Virus record (IMG/VR): IMGVR_UViG_3300027782_000238
Coordinates: 1-31,996 of that record
Length of the DNA stretch: 31,996 bases
Strand: one strand, 5' to 3'
Origin: a virus
Position 1 is the first letter of the stretch. The number at the start of each line of letters is the position of its first letter. Position numbers and translations under genes: made by a program. The notes under the pieces are model-generated. The model had not been told where the DNA came from. It was given only the letters and a program-made list of their open reading frames with translations, and ran no database searches. Positions 20,326-26,782 of this stretch are shown here, in pieces.

Positions 20326-21279
20326 ATGGCAACAGCATTTTCCCCTAGTAACTCAGTTACTGTAACCACAGGCGCAACATTCATCCCTGAAATTTGGAGT
20401 GATGAAATTGTAGCCGCCTACAAGAAAAACTTGGTTCTTGCGAACCTCATTATGAAGATGAACTTTAAGGGCAAGAAGGGTGATGTAATTCACATTCCCG
20501 CACCTACCCGTGGTTCTGCTTCTGCTAAAGCCGCTGAAACAGCAGTCACCTTGATTGCCGCTACAGAGTCTGAAGTTCAAGTTTCTATCAACAAGCATTA
20601 TGAGTATTCACGTTTGATCGAAGATATTGTCGAAGCCCAAGCCTTGAACAGCTTGCGTAACTTCTACACTTCTGACGCTGGTTACGCTTTGGCTAAACAA
20701 GTCGATACTGACTTGGTTCAGTTGGGTCGTTCAACCAATGGCGGTGCTGGTACTAATGCTTACGCAACTGGTGCGTTCATTGGTGGTGATGGTACTACTG
20801 CTTATGTTGCCGCAAACAACAATGAGTCAGCATTGACCGATGCCGCTATTCGCCGCACCATTCAGCGTCTTGATGACACTGATACCCCAATGGATCAGCG
20901 TTTCTTCTTGATTCCTCCCTCAAGCCGCAATACATTGATGGGTTTGGCTCGTTACACTGAACAAGCCTTTGTTGGTGGTACAAACAGTACTATTCGCACT
21001 GGTGAGATCGGTAACTTGTACGGAATCCCCGTATTTGTGTCTAGCAATTGCGACACAGGTTCAGGTAGCACCAATCCACGGGTTTGCTTGATGGGTCACA
21101 AGGACTCACTGGTTTTGGTTGAACAAATGGCTATTCGCTCACAAGTTCAGTACCAACAACCTTACCTTGCAACTCTGTATACAGCGGATACGTTGTATGG
21201 AGTGCAAATTCTTCGTGCGGCGGCAAGCACTGGTGCGGCTAAGTCTGCATCCATGTTTGCTTTGTTGGTTCCTGCCTAA
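20326..21279 (+). CDS. Major capsid protein (HK97-like fold expected)
   Basis: A 317-residue protein with the start pattern FIPEIWSDEIVAAYKKNLVL and GDVIHIPAPTRGSASAK, typical of the N-terminal and E-loop region of HK97-fold coat proteins. Later blocks are VSINKHYEYSRLIEDIVEAQ, RRTIQRLDDTDTPMDQRFFL, GEIGNLYGIPVFVSSNCD and MFALLVPA. The ribosome site GGAG sits well before ATG 20326. A terminator hairpin follows the stop, so this gene may be the end of one transcript segment and be expressed most strongly. No N-terminal propeptide is evident. Confidence 0.9.
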   Translation: MATAFSPSNSVTVTTGATFIPEIWSDEIVAAYKKNLVLANLIMKMNFKGKKGDVIHIPAPTRGSASAKAAETAVTLIAATESEVQVSINKHYEYSRLIEDIVEAQALNSLRNFYTSDAGYALAKQVDTDLVQLGRSTNGGAGTNAYATGAFIGGDGTTAYVAANNNESALTDAAIRRTIQRLDDTDTPMDQRFFLIPPSSRNTLMGLARYTEQAFVGGTNSTIRTGEIGNLYGIPVFVSSNCDTGSGSTNPRVCLMGHKDSLVLVEQMAIRSQVQYQQPYLATLYTADTLYGVQILRAAASTGAAKSASMFALLVPA

Positions 21280-21290
21280 TTGCAGTTGCG

Positions 21291-21321
21291 CCCCCTGCCT
21301 TAGTAGCGGGGGGACTTTTTT
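21291..21321 (+). terminator. Terminator after the capsid gene
   Basis: CCCCC-t-GC (21291-21298), loop CTTAGTA (21299-21305), GC-GGGGG (21306-21312), then AC and six T (21316-21321). One T bulge interrupts the GC-rich stem. It should stop part of the late transcription beyond the capsid gene, setting a high capsid to tail-gene ratio. Confidence 0.7.
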
Positions 21322-21343
21322 AACTTAATTAGGAGAAATCAAA

Positions 21344-21667
21344 ATGGCATCAGCAACAGCAGTTGTTTTAAACAGAGACAACGATTCTTTTCGGGGTTTG
21401 TTCAGTGATACATGGACAGTTACTTGCACTTTGGATTCTGCATCTGTTGCAGACCAAGCCGCTGGTACTGATACTGTGACTGTTTCGGGCGTTGCCCTTG
21501 GCGATATGGTTATTGGTATGTCTGCTGGTGTAGACGAGGCGGGTTTAGTTCGCCGTGCTTACGTTTCAGCGGCAAACACAGTGACTATTGCAACAACTAA
21601 TACAACTGGTGGGGCTGTTAATTTAGCTTCTACTACTGTTAAATTGGTTATTGCTCGAATGTTGTAA
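21344..21667 (+). CDS. Capsid-associated beta-rich protein, possible decoration protein
   Basis: A 107-residue, Ala/Thr/Val-rich beta protein (TWTVTCTLDSASVA, DTVTVSGVALGDMVIGM, AANTVTIATTNTTGGAVNLA, TVKLVIARML). TAGGAGAAATCAAA precedes the ATG, a strong ribosome site like that of the capsid gene. It sits alone between two hairpins directly after the capsid gene, the usual place of decoration/stabilising proteins. The compact all-beta composition fits such a role; the assignment is by place and composition. Confidence 0.6.
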   Translation: MASATAVVLNRDNDSFRGLFSDTWTVTCTLDSASVADQAAGTDTVTVSGVALGDMVIGMSAGVDEAGLVRRAYVSAANTVTIATTNTTGGAVNLASTTVKLVIARML

Positions 21668-21672
21668 AGATT

Positions 21673-21692
21673 GGGGGGCTAGTCCCCCCTTT
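21673..21692 (+). terminator. GC hairpin after the putative decoration gene
   Basis: GGGGGG (21673-21678), loop CTAGT, CCCCCC (21684-21689), then TTTCTC. The stem is strong, but there are only three T in a row, so it is an inefficient terminator or a 3'-end-protecting hairpin. Confidence 0.5.
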
Positions 21693-21708
21693 CTCATTTA
21701 AGGGTTTT

Positions 21709-21924
21709 ATGGCTACTTTTCGTTGTCTTCAGTCAGGTAACACTGTAACTTTTACATATCAGCATGATATTGACTCTATGGAGGGTCATCAGGGATATGT
21801 AAGGATTGATGAAGAAGAAGTAACCATAGAGTCACTTGATTCTGAGCGTACAGATACCGCATTTGCGCCTGTAATTCCATCAGTTAAGCGTATGGGAAGA
21901 CCCCGAAAGGTTGCAAATGTCTGA
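21709..21924 (+). CDS. Small protein with basic C-terminal AT-hook-like motif
   Basis: A 71-residue protein. The first half is beta-like with paired aromatic/His residues (ATFRCLQSGNTVTFTYQHDI), then an acidic stretch (RIDEEEVTIESLDSERTD), and the end is KRMGRPRKVANV with a GRPRK AT-hook-type motif. AAGGG precedes the ATG. The neighbours are a putative decoration protein and a membrane-anchored coil protein. Function unknown. Confidence 0.65.
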   Translation: MATFRCLQSGNTVTFTYQHDIDSMEGHQGYVRIDEEEVTIESLDSERTDTAFAPVIPSVKRMGRPRKVANV

Positions 21925-22120
21925 AATTGACGCAAGAGATTTTGGTAGGTTAGAGGCTCAAGTTGATTCTCTACAGGTTCAAGTATCTCAATTGAGTACA
22001 GATGTAAAAGCATTGCTTGAACTTGCTAACAAAGGTAAGGGTGGATTTTGGATGGGCATGACGATAGCTTCATTCATGGGCGGTGTCATTACTTTTATTG
22101 CTGATAAACTGTGGAAATGA
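21917..22120 (+). CDS. XhlA-like holin-associated coiled-coil membrane protein
   Basis: A 67-residue protein. ATG 21917 follows AAAGG by seven bases and overlaps the upstream stop; a TTG at 21911 is an alternative. Residues 8-42 are a coiled coil (FGRLEAQVDSLQVQVSQLST then DVKALLELANKGKGG), and 44-63 form one membrane helix (FWMGMTIASFMGGVITFIAD) with a basic end. Coil plus C-terminal membrane helix is the architecture of hemolysin XhlA and some holin-type phage proteins. It is distant from the main lysis cassette, so a second or accessory lysis or membrane-docking role is possible. Confidence 0.6.
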   Translation: MSEIDARDFGRLEAQVDSLQVQVSQLSTDVKALLELANKGKGGFWMGMTIASFMGGVITFIADKLWK

Positions 22121-22527
22121 AAGAAGGACTCTTATCAGGTAAGGTTTGCCCACTTCCTACTCAGGATATAGCGTTAAACCTCAAGAATCGCAACAATGCT
22201 TTCAAGAACTTTGGGTATGGTGCGCCTAACCCAAATGAACCTAATGAGGCATTTTGGCTGAAGAAAGCCAAGATGTATAACGCACCTACTGATGTGGTTA
22301 AAACCATGCTTTGCGGTAACTGTGCAGCATTTATTCAGACTCCCAAGATGATGGAGTGCATCAAAGGCGGCTTGGAAAAAGGCAAGGATTCAGAGAATGA
22401 ACTTGACTATGACCAGCAGTTTATTGATGCCGCTGATCTAGGTTTCTGTGAGTTGTTCCACTTCACTTGTGCGGCGGCTCGCACTTGTGATGCTTGGAAA
22501 TCTGGTGGTTCAATTAAAAAGGATTGA
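22117..22527 (+). CDS. Cysteine-rich protein, HiPIP-like Cys pattern
   Basis: A 136-residue protein starting at ATG 22117 (ATGA overlap). It has about seven Cys, most in the second half: MLCGNCAAF, MMECIKGG, GFCELFHFTC and RTCDAW. The order CxxC - C - C - C - C with Trp near the end resembles high-potential iron-sulfur proteins and is a recurrent, unexplained protein in freshwater and marine phages. It may bind an Fe-S cluster or zinc. There is no signal peptide. A role in virion or host metabolism is open. Confidence 0.65.
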   Translation: MKEGLLSGKVCPLPTQDIALNLKNRNNAFKNFGYGAPNPNEPNEAFWLKKAKMYNAPTDVVKTMLCGNCAAFIQTPKMMECIKGGLEKGKDSENELDYDQQFIDAADLGFCELFHFTCAAARTCDAWKSGGSIKKD

Positions 22528-22528
22528 T

Positions 22529-22681
22529 ATGAAAGCTAAACCCAAAACTCCCGCTAATGCCCCCAAAAAGGGTATTCCAGTATCTATCATGGTAGCTATT
22601 GGTAAACCCAAAATGCCAATGCCTATGAAGGGCAGTAGGACTGCTACCAACATGATGAAGAAATCTTCAAGAGGCAAATAA
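22529..22681 (+). CDS. Very basic 50-residue protein
   Basis: Lys/Pro/Met-rich with almost no acidic residues (MKAKPKTPANAPKKGIPVSI, then KPKMPMPMKGSRTATNMMKK). AAAAAGGA precedes ATG 22529, and the stop overlaps the next start as TAATG. It is the first of a series of small basic proteins in this segment. Such proteins could neutralise packaged DNA or sit inside the virion; no family is recognised. Confidence 0.6.
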   Translation: MKAKPKTPANAPKKGIPVSIMVAIGKPKMPMPMKGSRTATNMMKKSSRGK

Positions 22682-22965
22682 TGGCATCATTAACATCACC
22701 CATTACGCTTCTTAATGCCGTTGGTGCAACTGGCGCATCAATGGCAGTTCAAGTAGATGCTGGACAACCAGCGTTCTTGCAAGTTTCAGGCATTACATCA
22801 GCTACTGTTGTATTGCAAGGTAGCCTTGATGGAACAAACTGGTCAACTTTGGGTACTGCTTTGACTGCTAACGGCATCGTTACTGTCCAAAATGCACCAA
22901 CGTATTTGCGAGCAAATTGCACTGTTTTTGTCACAGGCACGATTACAGCCAAGATAATGTACTAA
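22681..22965 (+). CDS. Small beta-rich structural-type protein
   Basis: A 94-residue, Ala/Thr/Val-rich protein with a beta-sandwich look: AVQVDAGQPAFLQVSGITSA, TVVLQGSLDGTNWSTLGTAL, VTVQNAPTYLRANC, VFVTGTITAKIMY. The segment LQGSLDGTNWSTLG is a pattern seen in many phage minor structural proteins with a jelly-roll or immunoglobulin-like core. It is TAATG-coupled to the basic gene upstream. Probably a virion decoration or minor tail component. Confidence 0.65.
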   Translation: MASLTSPITLLNAVGATGASMAVQVDAGQPAFLQVSGITSATVVLQGSLDGTNWSTLGTALTANGIVTVQNAPTYLRANCTVFVTGTITAKIMY

Positions 22966-22976
22966 GGAGAAACCCT

Positions 22977-23138
22977 ATGAAAATGACTAAATCACAAAAG
23001 AAGGTCAAAAAGGTCATGGGGGAGTACAAGGAAGGTACTTTGCATTCAGGCAAGGGCGGCAAGGTTGTGACTAATCCCAAACAGGCGGTTGCCATTGCTT
23101 TATCTGAAGCTGGTAAAACCAAAAGGAAGATGAAATGA
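22977..23138 (+). CDS. DUF6496-like small basic protein
   Basis: A 53-residue protein. ATG 22977 has AAGGAGA in good position. After a Lys-rich N-terminus (MKMTKSQKKVKKVMGEYKEG) comes TLHSGKGGKVVTNPKQAVAI followed by ALSEAGKTKRK. The block LxSGxGGKVVxxxKQAxAIALSEAG is the signature of DUF6496, a family of unknown function found in phages and bacteria. ATGA overlap with the next basic gene. Confidence 0.75.
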   Translation: MKMTKSQKKVKKVMGEYKEGTLHSGKGGKVVTNPKQAVAIALSEAGKTKRKMK

Positions 23139-23293
23139 AAACTGGACTTTATGCCAATATTAACGCAAAACAGGCTCGTATCAAGGCAGGGTCTGGCGAG
23201 AAGATGCGTAAGGTAGGTAGCAAAGGTGCGCCTACTGCTGATGCGTTTAAACAGGCGGCAAAGACTGCAAAGAAGCCTAAAAAGGTGAAGTAG
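23135..23293 (+). CDS. 52-residue basic protein
   Basis: Reads M-K-T-G-L-Y-A-N-I-N-A-K-Q-A-R-I-K-A-G-S-G-E-K-M and ends KTAKKPKKVK. Start in an ATGA overlap with the DUF6496 gene; its TAG stop directly abuts the next ATG (TAGATG). Tight fit on both sides and the same Lys/Ala composition as its neighbours make it convincing although it is short. The pattern N-x-KQARIKAGSGEKMRKVGSKG recurs in small phage genes near DUF6496 proteins. Function unknown. Confidence 0.65.
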   Translation: MKTGLYANINAKQARIKAGSGEKMRKVGSKGAPTADAFKQAAKTAKKPKKVK

Positions 23294-23596
23294 ATGAAAA
23301 CACCCACTTGGCAAACAAAAGCTGGTCAAAATCCAAAAGGCGGCTTGAATGCCAAAGGTAGATCATCTTATAATGCGGAAACTGGTGGTAATCTGAAGCC
23401 TCCAGTAAAGTCGGGGGATAACCCTCGTAGAGCAAGTTTCTTGGCTCGCATGGGCAATAATGCTGGTGCAGAGTACAAGGATGGTGAACCAACAAGACTG
23501 CTTCTTTCGCTCAAGGCATGGGGTGCATCCTCAAAGGCTGACGCAAAGGCAAAAGCTAAAGCTATATCCGCAAGGAATAAGGCAAAAGCGAAATGA
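23294..23596 (+). CDS. DUF6321-like protein with Lys/Ala tail
   Basis: A 100-residue basic protein. The core TKAGQNPKGGLNAKGRSSYN then GGNLKPPVKSGDNPRRASFL and LARMGNN is the recognisable pattern of DUF6321-type proteins. It continues with EPTRLLLSLKAWG and a Lys/Ala repeat tail (ADAKAKAKAISARNKAKAK) that looks like a DNA-binding tail. The start abuts the previous stop and the end overlaps the next start as ATGA. Function unknown; basic tail and context suggest nucleic-acid contact inside the head. Confidence 0.72.
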   Translation: MKTPTWQTKAGQNPKGGLNAKGRSSYNAETGGNLKPPVKSGDNPRRASFLARMGNNAGAEYKDGEPTRLLLSLKAWGASSKADAKAKAKAISARNKAKAK

Positions 23597-23925
23597 GAGC
23601 ATTATCAGTTGGCGCAAATCTTACAGCAAATACGCTGACAACCCTCTATACAGTACCCAAAGGGTATTACGCAAGGGTCGTACTGCTACGAGCAGTTAAT
23701 ACAGGTTCGCAAAAACATATTTCTTTTTCTTGGACAGATACCTCTGCGTCTGTCACATATTCTCTTGTATTTGAAACTGCTTTAACTACTAAAACTACCC
23801 AAGATTGGGGCGGCGTATCCTATTTTGTAATGGAAGAAGGCGACATACTTAAAGCACAATCTGAGGCGGCATCTACATTTTCAGTAGTAGTTACCATTGA
23901 AGAAGAAGGATTGACTAGAACATGA
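23593..23925 (+). CDS. Small beta-rich structural-type protein
   Basis: A 110-residue protein with repeated strands: ALSVGANLTANTLTTLYTVP, GYYARVVLLRAVNTG, HISFSWTDTSASVTYSLVF, VSYFVMEEGDILKAQSEAAS, FSVVVTIEEEG. A jelly-roll-like composition and the place directly before the adaptor gene suggest a head-tail or capsid surface component. ATGA-coupled on both sides. Confidence 0.65.
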   Translation: MRALSVGANLTANTLTTLYTVPKGYYARVVLLRAVNTGSQKHISFSWTDTSASVTYSLVFETALTTKTTQDWGGVSYFVMEEGDILKAQSEAASTFSVVVTIEEEGLTRT

Positions 23926-24569
23926 CTTATCTTGAACTTATCAACGATGTTCTGATTAGACTCAGAGAACCTGTTGTTACTACTAACAATCAAACTACCT
24001 ATTCAACATTGATTGGAAAGTTTGTCAATGATGCAAAACGTCAAGTTGAAGATGCTTTTGCTTGGAATGCTTTGGGTCAAACTATTACAGTTAGCACTGT
24101 AGCGTCCACGCCAACTTATTCTTTGACAGGTGCTGGTCAGAAGTTTCAAGTGATGGATGTAATCAATACCACAAGTAATGTCGGACTGATAAACATCACT
24201 TTTGTGGACATGAACCGCAAACTAAACTTCACGCCGTTGGTCAATTCAATACCTACAGAATTTGCGTTTGATGGCGTTGATGCAAGCTATAACACTAAGG
24301 TAAATCTTTATCCAATACCTGATGGTGTTTATACAATCAAATTTGCCTTAACAGTGCCACAGGCTACGTTAGCCTCAGATGCAACTGTTGTGGCTGTACC
24401 TGATGTTTTAGTGGCTCAGAATGCTTATGCAAGGGCTTTGATAGAACGTGGTGAAGATGGTGGTACTTCATCATCAGAAGCGTATTTGCTTTACAAGTCG
24501 ATGTTGTCTGACCACATTGCTTTGGAAGGCACTCGTTATCCCGAGAACCAAGAATTTGTAGCTGTATGA
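23922..24569 (+). CDS. Head-tail adaptor protein
   Basis: A 215-residue protein with an N-terminal helix pair (MTYLELINDVLIRLREPV, then STLIGKFVNDAKRQVEDAFA), a central beta region (TPTYSLTGAGQKFQVMDVIN) and a C-terminal helix ending QEFVAV. This helix-beta-helix layout, with LIxxVLxRLRE and FVNxAKRxVEDA blocks, is that of podoviral adaptors (P22 gp4 and T7 gp11-like), which fit under the portal ring. It lies just before the nozzle-type gene and is ATGA-coupled to it. Size is normal. Confidence 0.75.
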   Translation: MTYLELINDVLIRLREPVVTTNNQTTYSTLIGKFVNDAKRQVEDAFAWNALGQTITVSTVASTPTYSLTGAGQKFQVMDVINTTSNVGLINITFVDMNRKLNFTPLVNSIPTEFAFDGVDASYNTKVNLYPIPDGVYTIKFALTVPQATLASDATVVAVPDVLVAQNAYARALIERGEDGGTSSSEAYLLYKSMLSDHIALEGTRYPENQEFVAV

Positions 24570-26125
24570 CGCAACCACTTCAATTATTTAGCATTTCAGC
24601 GCCAGCGTTTTTTGGTCTGAATACCCAAGACTCACCGCTAGATTTAGCGAGTGGTTTTGCGGCTATTGCTACTAATTGTGTGATTGACCAATATGGTCGT
24701 GTCGGTTCTCGCAAGGGTTTTTCAAGGGTAAATTCTTCAAGCGGCGCTTTAGGCGCTAACGATATAAAAGTTATCCATGAGTTAGTGCAACTTGATGGCA
24801 CTTTGACTGTATTGTTTGCGGGTAACAACAAGCTGTTTAAACTTGATGGAAGCAATGCTGTTGTAGAACTGACCTATGGGGGGGGTGGTACTGCACCTAC
24901 CATTACAGCAAGTAATTGGCAATGTGCATCCCTGAATGGAATTACATACTTCTTCCAATCAGGCTTTGACCCATTGATTTATGACCCTGCTGTAAGTACC
25001 ACTACATTCAGGCGTGTGTCTGAGAAGACGGGTTATACAGGCACAGTTCCTTTGGGAAACATTGTTATTTCTGCATTTGGTCGATTGTGGGTAGCTGATA
25101 CCACTACAGACAATGTAACTATCACCTTTTCTGACCTATTGGCAGGACATAACTGGACAGGTGGAACATCTGGAACTCTTGACGTTTCTAGGGTTTGGGC
25201 TAATGGTGCAGATCAGATCATGGGTTTGGGCGCACATAATAACTTCTTGGTTATCTTTGGTAAACGTCAGATATTGGTTTATCAGGGGGCAACAACTCCA
25301 TCCACAATGTCATTGTCTGACACTATAGGAAACATTGGTTGCCTATCTAGGGACTCTATTGCCTCTACTGGTTCAGACATTATTTTCTTATCAAACAGTG
25401 GTGTTCGTAGTCTGTTGCGTACTATTCAGGAGAAGTCAGCACCTTTGCGAGACTTGTCTAAGAATGTTCGTAATGACTTGATGACTAATGTGGCTGGTGA
25501 GACTGCATCAAACATTAAAGCTGTTTACTCTGAAGCTGATGCTTTTTATCTTTTAAATTTACCTGTAGCTAAACAGGTCTATGTGTTTGATACAAAGGCG
25601 CAACTACAAGATGGTTCTGCTAGGGTAACAACTTGGGACAGTATTGAACCTACTAGCTTTTACTCTCGGCGCAATGGTGATTTGTTGATTGGTAAGAATG
25701 GTTATGTTGGTAAGTATGGAACTTATCTTGACCATGCCTCTACCTATCGTATGCAGTATTTCACCAACTATTCAGACCTTGGTGATGCAAATGTTACTTC
25801 CATACTGAAGAAGATTTCTGTTGTTGTAATTGGTGGTTCTAATCAAGGATTTGTCATTAAGTGGGGATACGATTTTTCTGGTCAGTATTACTCAGATACA
25901 TTGCAAATTCCTGTTACCACTGTTGCTCAATATGGAATTGCTGAGTATGGTGCAAATGGTGTACCAGTTGCAAATTACTCTAGTGGTATTCAGTTAAGCA
26001 CATTGGTTGGTCAAGCAAGTGGATACGGCAAGGTTGTTCAAACAGGCTATGAAGTGCAGATCAATGGTTCACCTGTAAGCATTCAGAAGATTGAAATTCA
26101 AGCTAAAAACGGCAAAATGGCGTAA
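24566..26125 (+). CDS. Tail nozzle / stabilisation-type protein
   Basis: A 519-residue beta-rich protein with repeated blade-like segments: CVIDQYGRVGSRKGFSRVNS, LVQLDGTLTVLFAGNNKLFK, ASLNGITYFFQSGFDPLIY, NIVISAFGRLWVADTTTDNV, HNNFLVIFGKRQILVYQGAT, and a C-terminal domain after about 400. The pattern resembles the beta-propeller nozzle of P22 gp10 and of marine podoviruses. It would seal the tail tube below the adaptor. Order adaptor-nozzle is standard. Confidence 0.78.
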   Translation: MTQPLQLFSISAPAFFGLNTQDSPLDLASGFAAIATNCVIDQYGRVGSRKGFSRVNSSSGALGANDIKVIHELVQLDGTLTVLFAGNNKLFKLDGSNAVVELTYGGGGTAPTITASNWQCASLNGITYFFQSGFDPLIYDPAVSTTTFRRVSEKTGYTGTVPLGNIVISAFGRLWVADTTTDNVTITFSDLLAGHNWTGGTSGTLDVSRVWANGADQIMGLGAHNNFLVIFGKRQILVYQGATTPSTMSLSDTIGNIGCLSRDSIASTGSDIIFLSNSGVRSLLRTIQEKSAPLRDLSKNVRNDLMTNVAGETASNIKAVYSEADAFYLLNLPVAKQVYVFDTKAQLQDGSARVTTWDSIEPTSFYSRRNGDLLIGKNGYVGKYGTYLDHASTYRMQYFTNYSDLGDANVTSILKKISVVVIGGSNQGFVIKWGYDFSGQYYSDTLQIPVTTVAQYGIAEYGANGVPVANYSSGIQLSTLVGQASGYGKVVQTGYEVQINGSPVSIQKIEIQAKNGKMA

Positions 26126-26134
26126 GGAAAAAAC

Positions 26135-26410
26135 ATGGCAAATTACACAAAATCAACCAACTTTGCGGCTAAAGATTCTTTAGCTTCAGGCAATGCGGGT
26201 AAGGTTGTTAAGGGAACTGAGATTGATACTGAGTTCACTAACATTCAGACCGCCATTGCAACAAAGGTAGATGGTACTCTTACCAACTTTTCGTTTGTAG
26301 AGACAAGTAATGTCTTGTATATCTATAACTCATCTACTGCTGTTGCCAAGATCGATGCTTCAGGTAATTTGACTGTGCTTGGCAATGTTGTTGCCAACGG
26401 CACTATTTAA
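26135..26410 (+). CDS. Small fibre-related protein
   Basis: A 91-residue protein with two parts. The N-terminus (NYTKSTNFAAKDSLASGNAG then KVVKGTEIDTEFTNIQTAIA) is a pattern frequent at the start of phage fibre proteins. The C-terminus (VLYIYNSSTAVAKIDASGNL then TVLGNVVANGTI) resembles the end of the collagen-like protein at 16198-17484. AAGGAAAAA precedes the ATG. It could be a stand-alone fibre base to which other fibres attach, or a remnant whose fibre part was replaced. Confidence 0.65.
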   Translation: MANYTKSTNFAAKDSLASGNAGKVVKGTEIDTEFTNIQTAIATKVDGTLTNFSFVETSNVLYIYNSSTAVAKIDASGNLTVLGNVVANGTI

Positions 26411-26419
26411 GGGGTAAAC

Positions 26420-26782
26420 ATGAAAGCAACAGAAATCATACTGGCAGATGCACAAAAAAGAGGTGTAGATGCGAACAAGGCATTAGGCTTAATAAGCAAT
26501 GCTATCAAACAGAAAAAAGCTGTTTTGATGCAAGAAAATAACTCTGTCTTGTTGATTACAAAAATTAATGATGATGCTGCAGAAGTTCATTTGTTTACAC
26601 AAGATGGAATGATGACTCTTGCTAGATCGTTAAGTGCTTTCATAAGAAGGACAACTGATCTTGGCATCAAAACTGTTTATGGTAAAGCTGACAATCCTCA
26701 AATTGTTGAACTGCTTAAAAAAGTTGGTTTAAATGTTGTTGATTCTGATTTACCTCAATACAACTGGAAGGCTGACCTATGA
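26420..26782 (+). CDS. Acetyltransferase-like (gp13-type) protein of unknown role
   Basis: A 120-residue alpha/beta protein: ATEIILADAQKRGVDANKAL, then AVLMQENNSVLLITKIND, AAEVHLFTQDGMMTLARSLS, and GIKTVYGKADNPQIVELLKK then VGLNVVDSDLPQYNWKADL. The order of strands, the helix after HLFTQDG and the final G-KTVYGKADNPQIVELLKKVG block look like the reduced GNAT fold of internal virion proteins near podoviral ejection genes (T7 gp13 is an example). Catalytic activity cannot be judged. It is ATGA-coupled to the ejection-type gene that follows. Confidence 0.55.
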   Translation: MKATEIILADAQKRGVDANKALGLISNAIKQKKAVLMQENNSVLLITKINDDAAEVHLFTQDGMMTLARSLSAFIRRTTDLGIKTVYGKADNPQIVELLKKVGLNVVDSDLPQYNWKADL

